Positions 13,933 to 21,852 of a stretch of DNA of 46,417 nucleotides are shown here, in pieces. The translations under genes were made by a program, and so were the position numbers. Positions within the stretch are counted from its first letter, which is position 1; the number at the start of each line of letters is the position of its first letter. The notes below the pieces were generated by a model. That model was not told where the DNA came from. It made no database searches and saw only the letters and a list, made by a program, of their open reading frames with translations. This DNA is from Nostoc sp. XA010 (GTDB taxonomy: Bacteria; Cyanobacteriota; Cyanobacteriia; Cyanobacteriales; Nostocaceae), in assembly GCF_020829625.1 (NCBI RefSeq), contig NZ_JAIVFX010000036.1:7373-53789 (forward strand), in the 5' to 3' direction.

Positions 13933-16900
13933 ATGTCACCATTACAACAATTTAATCACTTAGTATCAGCACAAGAAGCAGCTGAATCAGAAACTTTTTC
14001 TGCTGTAAAGACAAAACTTGAGTTGATTGAGAGTCGCATAATCAAGTTTGCGTTTAACGCAACTGGAAAAAACAAAGACTGGGACTTTAAGAAGCTGGCC
14101 GGCAACTTCATTGATGTATTCGGCACTCTAGCCGATGTCCAGGAACATATTAAAGCAGGCCATGCCATCTGTGCCGGACTGTTAAACGGCAAATGGCGCA
14201 GTAAGGCCAATATCATCGGTTCTCAGTGGCTACTACTCGATATTGATAATTCCGATGTCGCCCGTGATGCTTATGACAAGCCAATTAAGGACGAGAATGG
14301 AAATCATATCAAAGTTTACAAGCACCAGTTAACCATAGAAGAAGCCCTAGCCCATCCCTTCATTAAAAAACACTGTGCTTTAATTTACACTACTGCCAGT
14401 CATAAACCAGAGTGGCATAAATTCCGGTTGGTTTTCCTTCTGCCCGAATATGTCCAAGGCGCTGATACTGTAGAAGCTTGTACACGCTTCCTCATGCAGC
14501 AGTTGCCCCATGACCCAGCTTGTAAAGATGCAAGTCGTGTTTTCTACGGCAGCACAGAGGCCGAATTTCCCCTGGTCAACCCTGAAGCCACTTTACCAGC
14601 AGAATGGATAAGTGAAGCGATAGCGATCGCGCAAATTGAGCGTATTGAGTATCAGCTAAGAATTCAAGAAATTGAGTCACGGCGTAAAGAGTGGCGTGAG
14701 ATTTCCCTCAATGAAGGCTGGGACATTGACCAGCTAATCCAGAACGCGCTTTCATTCATTCCACCGCGCACCCCAGGAAGCGGCAACTATGACGAATGCC
14801 GTCAGGTGTTGATGGCACTGGTTAACCATTATGGGGCAACGGATGCGGAAATTATAGCCGAGCAGTGGTCGCCCAGCATCAAGGGTTCAACTTGGAACAT
14901 CCACGCTAAGATTCGCAGTTTTAGGCGTGGGGGAATCTCAATCGGTACACTGTTTCACATTGCCAAACAGTATGGCTTTCGGTTCCCTAAACGGCAGTAT
15001 GAATATAACCTCGGCGACCAAGGAGTAATTAGCCGTGAACAGTGGGAGCTTGGGCGAGTTAGAGAGGACTTGAGCAGCTTCCAAAATTTATTGAAGCAAG
15101 CGATCGCTCCATTTTCTTCGATATTTAAAGGATTTTTTGCCCCACCAACACCAAAGCCCTTACCCGAAATTGACACGCCTTCGCCCAATGTAATTATTTA
15201 CAAGCCCGGCAATATCCCGTACATAACTGAAGTTACAGGCAATATCTCTATCTCCTGCCAGCCAGAAGAACATATCACCGCATGGGTAGAGGCCGTATCC
15301 AAGGGCTGGACACAAATCTTAGATAATTCCCATCCAGGACTCGGCAAGTCTTACAACGCGGGGCAACTGACGGCGGCCCTATTTGGCGTTGATAAACTAA
15401 TTTACCAGGATGCCAACCACAGAAACCCGTCCACACTGCCCATTGAGACGAATTTCGTTGATCTGCCAGTGCGTCACAACGGCTTTAAACTAGATCCTAC
15501 GCGCAAAACTCCCCTTGGTGAAGACTTTAAACTGTGGACTAAAGCGGGTGAGACTGCCGACACTGACGGCAATTGTCACAGAACTTACTTATTTAATGCC
15601 TTCCGCAACAAGAATTTTAGCAGCCTTGATTTTGAAGAGAGCGGCATCAGCCCCATCTGTGGCGGTTGTTCCCTTAAAAATCAGTGCCGTTTCTCCAGTG
15701 GTGACGGTTTTGGCTTCCGCTTTCAAAAGCGCACAGTTATTCAAAATTATTCCGAACTCAGAGCGCACCCAGACTCTACACCAGTTACGTTAACTAACGC
15801 TGCTGACCAAACTTTCACTGTTGGGCGGTTATGGGAAGAAGCTGGCACACTTATAAAGCCTGTGCGCTCGGTTGATGTGAACCTTGGCGATTTTGAAACT
15901 ACCGTCGGCAAGTTGTTACTGTTAGAACCAAATCTTCTATCACAGCTGCAACCTGCACTAAAAGTTTTACACCAACTGTTTACTCAACAACTTAAATCCA
16001 CTGACCGCTACGGGTTTGATGATGCCAGCATCCGAGCGCTGCTGCCCCCTTTCCCCACAGGCTTAGATATCGAAGCAATTGGTCAAGCCTCAGAACCTGA
16101 TTTAACTTTCTTAGAAGACTTGGACTCAATTGATATTACCCAAGATAAACAACTCAAAAAAAGCTCTGCGGCTCGTTATGCTGCCAAAAAGGTAGTTAAA
16201 GACAGCGCACGAACGGCAGGCAGGGAGTTTCTTGACTTGCCTAATTACTGGTTGCCTGACTTTCTCGAAGCTTGGAAGGGTGATGGTAGTTTCCAATCTC
16301 AATGGGGTGTACTCAGCATTTACCGCCGAAATCCCAAGCATACTGAATTGGCCCACTCTGCCAAATTTAATATTTACCTTGATGCCACTTTCAAATCCCA
16401 GGATTTGAAATTGAAACTGGGCATCAATGATCCTGTGTTAGTCATTGAGCAACAACGCCCAGACTACGGCAATTTAAAAGTGGTCAACGTTACGGGGCTG
16501 GGTAAATTGCCTAAAAATCGCTCTCTGACACTTAGCGCTCGTGTTAATGCCCTCAAAGAAACCTTGAAAAAACTCTGCCCCAACCTTGGCATTATTGATT
16601 GGAAACAGATTGCAACCCAAGCTGAGGGCCGCACAGAATACGGTCACTTTGTCGATGGGCGTGGTGTTAACAGGTTTAGTGAGTGTGATGCGATCGCAAG
16701 TTTCGGCATTCCTTACCAAAACATCGGTGTTTTAGCAGCACAATATCAGGTGATGACTGGTGAACCAGTCAACCTGGAAGATAAAAACAGCGCTTTCCAA
16801 AAGTATCTCACAGACCTGATCCGTGCAGAAATCATCCAAGAGATTGGACGATTACGCGCTCATCGTCGCTCCAATGTGGAGCTAACATTCTACTTCTGCG

Positions 16901-17481
16901 CTGACTATGATTTGAGTTTCCTTTTAAATGAATTACCAGGAGTTAAATTAGAGAGCGTTGATGCTTTCCAACTCTGCCCAGAAGCTGGTAACGCCAGTGA
17001 GCAGACAGGCCACGCTATAGTCAATGCCCTAACCCAACTTTGGCAGTCAAAACAGAAAATTACCCAACCGGCGATCGCCAACATTGCTGAAATCTCCCAA
17101 GCTTGGGTGAGCCGATTTACCCAGAGATGGGGGGGCTGGCAGCACTTTAAAAAATTATTACTCTTGCTATTAGATAGTCTTAATAGCGGTAGTAATAAAA
17201 ATTTGGCTGACTTAGACGATGATGAAAAGTGGCTAGCCCGTACATACTTCCCGATGTTGATTGCTGAATCGGAGTCATTACCAGATCACCTGTTAGAGGG
17301 GGTGGCGGAAGTTGCCGAAGTTTTTAGTACTAGGGCGATGCGGCGAGTTTTGAATTTCTGCACGCCCCAAGTTAGGGCTGACTTGCTGATGATTGTACTG
17401 AGTTGTCTGCCCACCGAAATTTACTCAATTTCAGTTTCTCCACTCTCTGCATCACTCGCAGAACCTGCGCTATCACCTTGA
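13933..17481 (+). CDS. CyRepA1-type plasmid replication protein
   Basis: This 1182-residue protein matches the plan of cyanobacterial plasmid initiators of the CyRepA1 family. The N-terminal part resembles an archaeo-eukaryotic primase-like domain: 'SQWLLLDIDNSD' gives a D-x-D pair and 'ALIYTTASHKPEWHKFRLVF' gives the S-x-H element. The central helicase-like region has Walker A 'HPGLGKS' (467-473). A cysteine cluster 'CGGCSLKNQC' near 577-586 may bind zinc. It should initiate replication and perhaps unwind the origin. HIP1 octamers occur inside it. Its ribosome-binding site lies in a hairpin. Its 3' end overlaps a convergent small gene by about 60 bp, and a 135-bp piece of it is repeated at 18029-18163. 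No iterons were recognised nearby. Confidence 0.88.
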   Translation: MSPLQQFNHLVSAQEAAESETFSAVKTKLELIESRIIKFAFNATGKNKDWDFKKLAGNFIDVFGTLADVQEHIKAGHAICAGLLNGKWRSKANIIGSQWLLLDIDNSDVARDAYDKPIKDENGNHIKVYKHQLTIEEALAHPFIKKHCALIYTTASHKPEWHKFRLVFLLPEYVQGADTVEACTRFLMQQLPHDPACKDASRVFYGSTEAEFPLVNPEATLPAEWISEAIAIAQIERIEYQLRIQEIESRRKEWREISLNEGWDIDQLIQNALSFIPPRTPGSGNYDECRQVLMALVNHYGATDAEIIAEQWSPSIKGSTWNIHAKIRSFRRGGISIGTLFHIAKQYGFRFPKRQYEYNLGDQGVISREQWELGRVREDLSSFQNLLKQAIAPFSSIFKGFFAPPTPKPLPEIDTPSPNVIIYKPGNIPYITEVTGNISISCQPEEHITAWVEAVSKGWTQILDNSHPGLGKSYNAGQLTAALFGVDKLIYQDANHRNPSTLPIETNFVDLPVRHNGFKLDPTRKTPLGEDFKLWTKAGETADTDGNCHRTYLFNAFRNKNFSSLDFEESGISPICGGCSLKNQCRFSSGDGFGFRFQKRTVIQNYSELRAHPDSTPVTLTNAADQTFTVGRLWEEAGTLIKPVRSVDVNLGDFETTVGKLLLLEPNLLSQLQPALKVLHQLFTQQLKSTDRYGFDDASIRALLPPFPTGLDIEAIGQASEPDLTFLEDLDSIDITQDKQLKKSSAARYAAKKVVKDSARTAGREFLDLPNYWLPDFLEAWKGDGSFQSQWGVLSIYRRNPKHTELAHSAKFNIYLDATFKSQDLKLKLGINDPVLVIEQQRPDYGNLKVVNVTGLGKLPKNRSLTLSARVNALKETLKKLCPNLGIIDWKQIATQAEGRTEYGHFVDGRGVNRFSECDAIASFGIPYQNIGVLAAQYQVMTGEPVNLEDKNSAFQKYLTDLIRAEIIQEIGRLRAHRRSNVELTFYFCADYDLSFLLNELPGVKLESVDAFQLCPEAGNASEQTGHAIVNALTQLWQSKQKITQPAIANIAEISQAWVSRFTQRWGGWQHFKKLLLLLLDSLNSGSNKNLADLDDDEKWLARTYFPMLIAESESLPDHLLEGVAEVAEVFSTRAMRRVLNFCTPQVRADLLMIVLSCLPTEIYSISVSPLSASLAEPALSP

Positions 17482-17663
17482 ACAGTCATAAGAACTGATT
17501 CCAGACGATAACCAGCTTCGCGGATGTAATATCCAGCTGCACCCACGTCTTCAAACACACTGTCAAATTGGGGATGAGTTGACGGAAAAATCTTTCTCAG
17601 GCGTGAGCTGATTCCTGAGAGTTCTTGCTGAATTGCGATTAGTTTTTGAGTATCATCATCCAT
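17421..17663 (-). CDS. Small hypothetical protein converging with rep (80 aa)
   Basis: The 80-residue product starts with 'MDDDTQKLIAIQQELSGISS' and is helical, with an acidic C-terminus. It is read towards the rep gene and shares its last 60 bp. The N-terminal two thirds look like genuine protein; the overlapped tail is low-complexity. It lies just beside a broken HNH gene. No recognised family. Confidence 0.5.
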   Translation of the reverse strand: MDDDTQKLIAIQQELSGISSRLRKIFPSTHPQFDSVFEDVGAAGYYIREAGYRLESVLMTVQGDSAGSASDAESGETEIE

Positions 17664-17716
17664 GACTTATTTACCACTAATATTGCTGCCCCGATGAAAC
17701 ATTTGATTTACCTCCT

Positions 17717-17968
17717 CTATGGTATAAAAGGTGACAAGCACTACAAAGAGCTATAAGGTTGCCTCTGTGGTTCTAAGCTGGGTTTCTGTCCCAATGATGA
17801 ACCTGTAGCGTGTACACCCTGCGTTTTGAGCGTGTTAGATGTGATGTTTTTTCACTCTTACGGTATGCAGTGTAACCCGCACTTTTGACAACGCCACTGG
17901 GCTTGTTGCTTAACGTCCGTGGCAATTTCTGACCAATTATCTGGGTATAGAGAATAGGTGAACGTCAT
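17717..17968 (-). pseudogene. Broken HNH endonuclease gene
   Basis: The minus strand from ATG 17968 reads 'YPDNWSEIATDVKQQAQWRC' then 'QKCGLHCI', then needs one frameshift to continue with 'LTRSKRRVYTLQVHHWDRN', an in-frame stop, and 'LIALCSACHLFIP'. This matches, segment by segment, the intact HNH protein at 38899-39198 ('YPENWSDIALDVKESVGWRC', 'TLTVHHKNF', 'LYALCTACHLSFH'). One frameshift and at least one internal stop make it a pseudogene. Confidence 0.85.
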
Positions 17969-18028
17969 CAGTCTAATTAAACTAAAGCTTTGAGAATTGT
18001 AATGCTTCTAGGGCTGGGCTACGGAAAG

Positions 18029-18177
18029 AAAAAATATTACTCCTGCTATTAGATAGTCTTAATAGCGGTAGTAATAAAAATTTGGCTGACTTAGACGACG
18101 ATGAAAAGTGGTTAGCCCGTACATACTTCCCGATGTTGATTGCTGAATCAGAATCATCACCAGTACCCAACTGCTAA
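18029..18177 (+). pseudogene. Duplicated 3' fragment of the rep gene
   Basis: 18029-18163 aligns without gaps to 17150-17284 inside the rep gene, offset 879, with only a few mismatches. The same frame is kept ('LLLLLDSLNSGSNKNLADLD') and stops at TAA 18175-18177. There is no start and no helicase region. It is either a scar of a second rep gene or of a local duplication. Confidence 0.88.
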
Positions 18178-18182
18178 AAAAT

Positions 18183-18611
18183 TTATTCAGATTCAAAGTC
18201 GATCAGAACAGCATCGGCCTGAAACATTTCGTCTCTAGCTTTTAAACCAATATCTCGACGGATACTGTCTAGAATTTCTAGACCTGTGCGTTGGCTGTTG
18301 GGGTAGGGAGTCCAGATGGCGTTGACTGTAATTTGAGTACCGACTAAGAATGTGTTGACTGCGCCGACAAAATATTCACCATCGGCATAATCTAAGCGAA
18401 CAAGGTAAACACGAGTTTTGCCAGCGTAGTGAGCATTTTTAATGTCAGAGGCGGTTTGATAATCGGGATGTGATTCAGTCAAGTAGGTGATTTTAGGTTT
18501 GTTGGGATGATTAAATCCTTCGGATTTACCCCAATTGGGATCTGACTTTTTAAATCCTTCAGATTTACCCCAATTGGGGTCTAACTTTTTACGCCTTTGA
18601 GCTTCTCCCAT
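18183..18611 (-). CDS. Hypothetical protein with 13-residue tandem repeat (142 aa)
   Basis: The N-terminus 'MGEAQRRKKLDPNWGK' opens a tandem repeat of 13 residues (DPNWGKSEGF plus three), encoded by a 39-bp DNA repeat at about 18511-18588. The rest is a compact soluble domain ('HYAGKTRVYLVRLDYADGEY') of unknown function. 'GEAQRRK' starts are common in small bacterial hypotheticals. It lies between the rep scar and the mobilisation region. Confidence 0.65.
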   Translation of the reverse strand: MGEAQRRKKLDPNWGKSEGFKKSDPNWGKSEGFNHPNKPKITYLTESHPDYQTASDIKNAHYAGKTRVYLVRLDYADGEYFVGAVNTFLVGTQITVNAIWTPYPNSQRTGLEILDSIRRDIGLKARDEMFQADAVLIDFESE

Positions 18612-18674
18612 ATTGATTCCTATTATGTGGCTAACTTGACCTGATTAAAGACTAAAACTAGGATGCCATTGTTT

Positions 18675-19109
18675 CTATGTTGTTGCTGCCTCAGCTGCAA
18701 GTAGTTGTTTTTTACTCTTACCCCTTGTATTCTTCACGGGTGCTTCTTCAGCTTCGCTGCTTTCAACAACTGCTGACTGATTTTCAGTAGTCCTATTCTC
18801 TGACGTACTACTATCGCCGTTATCAGATGCTTGATGACGGCGACGGCTGCTTTTCTTCAACTCGCCCAATAAATATTTGATTCTGCTGCCACTCAAATTG
18901 ATGCCCAGACCTTTCAGCATCTCTGACACTTCATCATAACTGTAGCCGTACTTGTTAGAGGTCAGCTTCTCAATGTACCGTCTCATTTTCCTGATAGCCT
19001 CTCTATCCGATATATCCTCTCGTTCTTTTGGCTTTTGCTCCTTCAGCAGATTGATGGCTTTATCAATCTTGCCCTTCGTAATTACTTCTGAATTCTGATG
19101 CTCACTCAT
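18675..19109 (-). CDS. Putative DNA-binding accessory protein beside mob region (144 aa)
   Basis: The product has a basic, helical N-terminal part and a likely helix-turn-helix ('YSYDEVSEMLKGLGINLSGS' followed by 'RIKYLLGELKKSSRRR'), then a disordered Ser/Glu/Thr-rich tail. It is transcribed away from the mob genes, with the GGCTACGCC array between them. That position and its fold suit an accessory mobilisation or origin-binding protein. No family was identified with certainty. Confidence 0.65.
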   Translation of the reverse strand: MSEHQNSEVITKGKIDKAINLLKEQKPKEREDISDREAIRKMRRYIEKLTSNKYGYSYDEVSEMLKGLGINLSGSRIKYLLGELKKSSRRRHQASDNGDSSTSENRTTENQSAVVESSEAEEAPVKNTRGKSKKQLLAAEAATT

Positions 19110-19204
19110 GGTTACTCATGAATACTGATTAACTGATAATTATCGACTATTTGAAATAATTTGCACCAATTTATTTTCAAAATGCTAAAAAAATCGGCTA
19201 TTGT

Positions 19205-19573
19205 GGCTACGCCGAATTACCTTTTTATACTACGGCTACGCCTTAGATTTTTTAGTGTGGCAGCTTCGCTGGTAGTCTTATTCAAGCTAATGCTAAAAAA
19301 TCTGACTATTACAGCTACGCTGAATCAGAGAATTTTACTTAAAACAGCTACGCTGAATTATTTTTTCGTATTCTGGCTACGCCGGACTATTATATTGTGT
19401 GGCAGCTTCGCTAAAGAAGAGAATTTTCATATAGCAGCTACGCCGTTTTTATCTCCTCTATGGTGGCTACGCCGAACCAGAATTTATCTCCTGCTTGATT
19501 TGATTCAAATTCCGGCTATGCCGTTGCTATCCTCCCCTGTAAGTTGTAGGATGGTCAGCAGCACGGCTACGCC
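19205..19573. repeat. Array C: 11 direct GGCTACGCC-type hairpin repeats upstream of mob genes
   Basis: Nine-base units start at 19205, 19234, 19262, 19313, 19346, 19375, 19404, 19436, 19465, 19514 and 19565, all in one orientation. Forms are GGCTACGCC (5), GGCTATGCC (1), AGCTACGCT (2), AGCTTCGCT (2) and AGCTACGCC (1). Most G-to-A changes in the first base are matched by C-to-T in the last, keeping a GGC/GCC or AGC/GCT stem around a three-base loop. Spacings cluster near 28-33 and 49-51 bp. Confidence 0.85.
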
Positions 19574-19674
19574 GAAAGTACTCTCGCCTTCAGCCCCCTC
19601 CTGTGTCCTCCGTACACACGTAGCACTTGACACCTCCCCCACCCCCGTATTTGGGCTAGAAGCCAGCCATGCCT

Positions 19675-19740
19675 CAAAGCTTACGCTTTGTCTCGCTGCG
19701 CTCGAACGGCAGACTGGTTCAAGTGGGGAAGCCCCCCTTG
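19675..19740. other. Hairpins just upstream of mobC, candidate transfer-origin area
   Basis: CAAAGC-TTAC-GCTTTG (19675-19690) is a perfect 6-bp hairpin. CAAGTGGGG (19720-19728) pairs with CCCCCCTTG (19732-19740) with one mismatch around a three-base loop. Relaxase nick sites are usually next to an inverted repeat upstream of mobC, so this stretch (with array C) is the best candidate for oriT. No known nic consensus was recognised. Confidence 0.35.
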
Positions 19741-19779
19741 AAAAACCCCCCTCGCAATGTCCCTCAATCTTCTCGATTT

Positions 19780-20178
19780 ATGGCAAATCGCAAGCAGTCA
19801 AAAGCTCTAGTCAGAAAGCATATTTTTCCAGTTCGTTTGAGCGACATCGAACTGGACTTGCTGCGGATAAAATCAGAAGATGCGGGGATGTCAGCAAGTG
19901 AACTGATGAGACGCAATGCGTTGATGCGTCCATTGCCTAAACGGTTGAGTAAGATTAGCTTGCAAACATATTGGGAATTAGGACAAATCGGCAACAACCT
20001 CAACCAGCTTGTAAAGGCAACCAACACAGCCCTAAAGATTGGGCGAACTTTACCTGCTGATCCACAACTACTAAGAGAACTTTTAGAACTGCTGCATCAG
20101 TGCAGACGAGACATTGCCTCGGATGATGTTGATGATGAAGATTCGGAAGAGGAAGAGGATGATTGGGAAGCAGACTAA
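19780..20178 (+). CDS. mobC: MobC-like mobilisation accessory protein
   Basis: The frame is open from 19669, but conserved sequence begins at ATG 19780 (132 residues). The domain has an RHH-like start ('FPVRLSDIELDLLRIKSEDA', 'MSASELMRRNAL') and the MobC hallmark 'ELGQIGNNLNQLVKATNTAL'. The C-terminus is very acidic. MobC proteins bind oriT and help the relaxase open the nick region. The 3' end overlaps the relaxase start by 20 bp, giving translational coupling. Confidence 0.85.
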   Translation: MANRKQSKALVRKHIFPVRLSDIELDLLRIKSEDAGMSASELMRRNALMRPLPKRLSKISLQTYWELGQIGNNLNQLVKATNTALKIGRTLPADPQLLRELLELLHQCRRDIASDDVDDEDSEEEEDDWEAD

Positions 20179-21691
20179 GGGCAGAGGTTTTCGCAAGCTG
20201 TTGGATTATTTGGAATCCCGCGATGAAGCCAAACTAATCGGCGGCAACATGAGCGGGAGAAATGCCCGTGAATTGGCGCGAGAGTTTAAGCTGTCAAGAC
20301 AACTAAATTCTGATGCAGACCGAGTTGTTTACCATGTCTCATTGTCAGCAGCTAAGGGTGATAAATTAGATGATGAGAAGTGGAGCGAAATCGGCGACCG
20401 CTACATGAAGGAAATGGGCTTTGATGCCAATCAATTCGCCATCTTTCGCCACCATAACACTGACGACGACCACATCCACATTGCAGCCAGCAGAATCAGG
20501 ATGGACACGGGGCTAGTAGTGCATGATTCCTGGGATTATGTACGCTCTGAGAAAGTCCTGCGACAGATTGAAATTGACTATAATTTGGTGCAAGTCCAAG
20601 GTAGTAGAGAGAAATTACAGCGCACACCCAGCACTGGGCAAATCAGGCGTATAAGGCGAGAACAAGAAGAATATGAACTAGGTAAACTTGAGCAGCCACC
20701 AGGACGCACTATTAAAGAGGAACTTCAGCAGACAATTGATAGGGCTAGTGTTGATAATCCCCAAATGCCAACGCTGATCATGCGGCTGCAACAAGCTAGT
20801 GTCAGTGTGAGAACAGGATTCACTAGGAATGGTAAGTCTAAAGGCATTTCTTATGAGAAAGATGGGCAGGCTTTTAGTGGTACACAGTTAGGTGCAGCTT
20901 ACACTTTCCCTGGACTGCAAAAACATCTTGGCGTTGACTACCAAACAGAACGTGATGATGAACCTATTCATGAATTGCTGCTCAAACCTGTTAAACCACT
21001 CCCAGTTGAGCAGTTAGAAAAACTCTTTCAAGAAATTGAACGCAAACAACAGCAGCCTGAGTTTACCCCACCACCAGAGGATAAAGTTCTTTGGCAAGTG
21101 TTGCACAAGTATTTGAACGAGAAACGCTACATACCAGATTATATTTCGCAAGGATTACATAATAATCAGTTGCTTTACATGGATGAGCAACGAAATATTT
21201 TGTTTATCAAGCGTGATTTAGATGGTGAAAAAACTGGCGCATTAATTTGGTCAAAGCCTAGACAAAATCATCGCACTGTGGAGTACGACCAAAACACCTC
21301 TACAGAAAATGGTTGGTTTTATTTGAGATTGGGAGGGCAACCAACGGACAAGGTAGAAAACGTCTTTTTGTGTTCTACACCAATTGATGCGATGTCAGCA
21401 GCCACCTACCTGATCTCAAGTTGCAAGGGACTACCACCAACTAGAACTATGTTGATAGTAGCTGATGACCCGAATAACCTACCTATGGAATTTCTCAAGA
21501 GTTTCAATAGGGTGGTCGTAGCATTCAATAATGATGAGCAGGGGAATAACGCAGCTAGTGCAGTATTAGAATTGTTGCCACAGGGTAAAAGGCTCAAAAC
21601 CCATAATCCTGATTGGAGTCAGGAACTAGAAGCTCATTTGAGAGAGGAGCAACAAAAGCTCTTACAGCAGGAGCGTGGTTTTAGCTTGTGA
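20159..21691 (+). CDS. mobA: MobP-type relaxase with TOPRIM-like C-terminal domain
   Basis: ATG 20159 follows GAAGAGG and gives 510 residues; upstream in-frame starts would lie in the acidic tail of mobC. Motif I has the likely nucleophile Tyr17 in 'LLDYLESRDEAKLIGGN'. Motif III is 'RHHNTDDDHIHIAASRI' (about 97-113), with the metal-binding histidines. After a linker, the C-terminal part resembles the DUF3991/TOPRIM region of plasmid relaxases ('VFLCSTPIDAMSAATYL', 'VVVAFNNDEQGN'). The usual catalytic Glu before P-I-D-A is Thr and the D-x-D is N-N-D, so TOPRIM chemistry is probably lost. The protein should nick oriT and pilot the strand in conjugative mobilisation. Confidence 0.85.
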   Translation: MIGKQTKGRGFRKLLDYLESRDEAKLIGGNMSGRNARELAREFKLSRQLNSDADRVVYHVSLSAAKGDKLDDEKWSEIGDRYMKEMGFDANQFAIFRHHNTDDDHIHIAASRIRMDTGLVVHDSWDYVRSEKVLRQIEIDYNLVQVQGSREKLQRTPSTGQIRRIRREQEEYELGKLEQPPGRTIKEELQQTIDRASVDNPQMPTLIMRLQQASVSVRTGFTRNGKSKGISYEKDGQAFSGTQLGAAYTFPGLQKHLGVDYQTERDDEPIHELLLKPVKPLPVEQLEKLFQEIERKQQQPEFTPPPEDKVLWQVLHKYLNEKRYIPDYISQGLHNNQLLYMDEQRNILFIKRDLDGEKTGALIWSKPRQNHRTVEYDQNTSTENGWFYLRLGGQPTDKVENVFLCSTPIDAMSAATYLISSCKGLPPTRTMLIVADDPNNLPMEFLKSFNRVVVAFNNDEQGNNAASAVLELLPQGKRLKTHNPDWSQELEAHLREEQQKLLQQERGFSL

Positions 21692-21708
21692 TCCGCGCCG
21701 TGCAGACC

Positions 21709-21836
21709 GAACTCGTTGCCGCGAGGCTCGACTCATGCGGTCTTCGGGACGGGCTTCCGTGATCAATCGTTGGGCCGAACAGTCCAATTAGCCCGCCCCG
21801 AAGACTCCACTTCGTCGCATGATTCGCAGCGAGTTC
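21709..21836. repeat. Long GC-rich imperfect inverted repeat after mobA
   Basis: Outer arms GAACTCGTTGC (21709-21719) / GCAGCGAGTTC (21826-21836), middle arms GACTCATGCG (21730-21739) / CGCATGATTC (21816-21825) and inner arms GTCTTCGGGACGGGC (21740-21754) / GCCCGCCCCGAAGAC (21791-21805) pair with about one mismatch each. The tip holds GTTGGGCCGAAC. It lies between convergent genes and is visibly richer in GC than its surroundings. It may be a terminator, a mobile hairpin element or a recombination site. Confidence 0.75.
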
Positions 21837-21852
21837 TTAAATCAGAGCCTAC

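Noticed and set aside
19205..19573. CRISPR array
   Set aside because: Units are only nine bases, spacings are irregular, and no cas gene is present.
19161..19901. A 246-codon plus-strand open frame across array C
   Set aside because: Its translation is mostly the repeat units read in one frame, it overlaps mobC in another frame, and it has no protein-like domain.
21709..21836. Integron attC site
   Set aside because: A GTTRRRY-like heptamer is present but sits at the hairpin tip rather than at the outer ends, and no integron integrase is seen.
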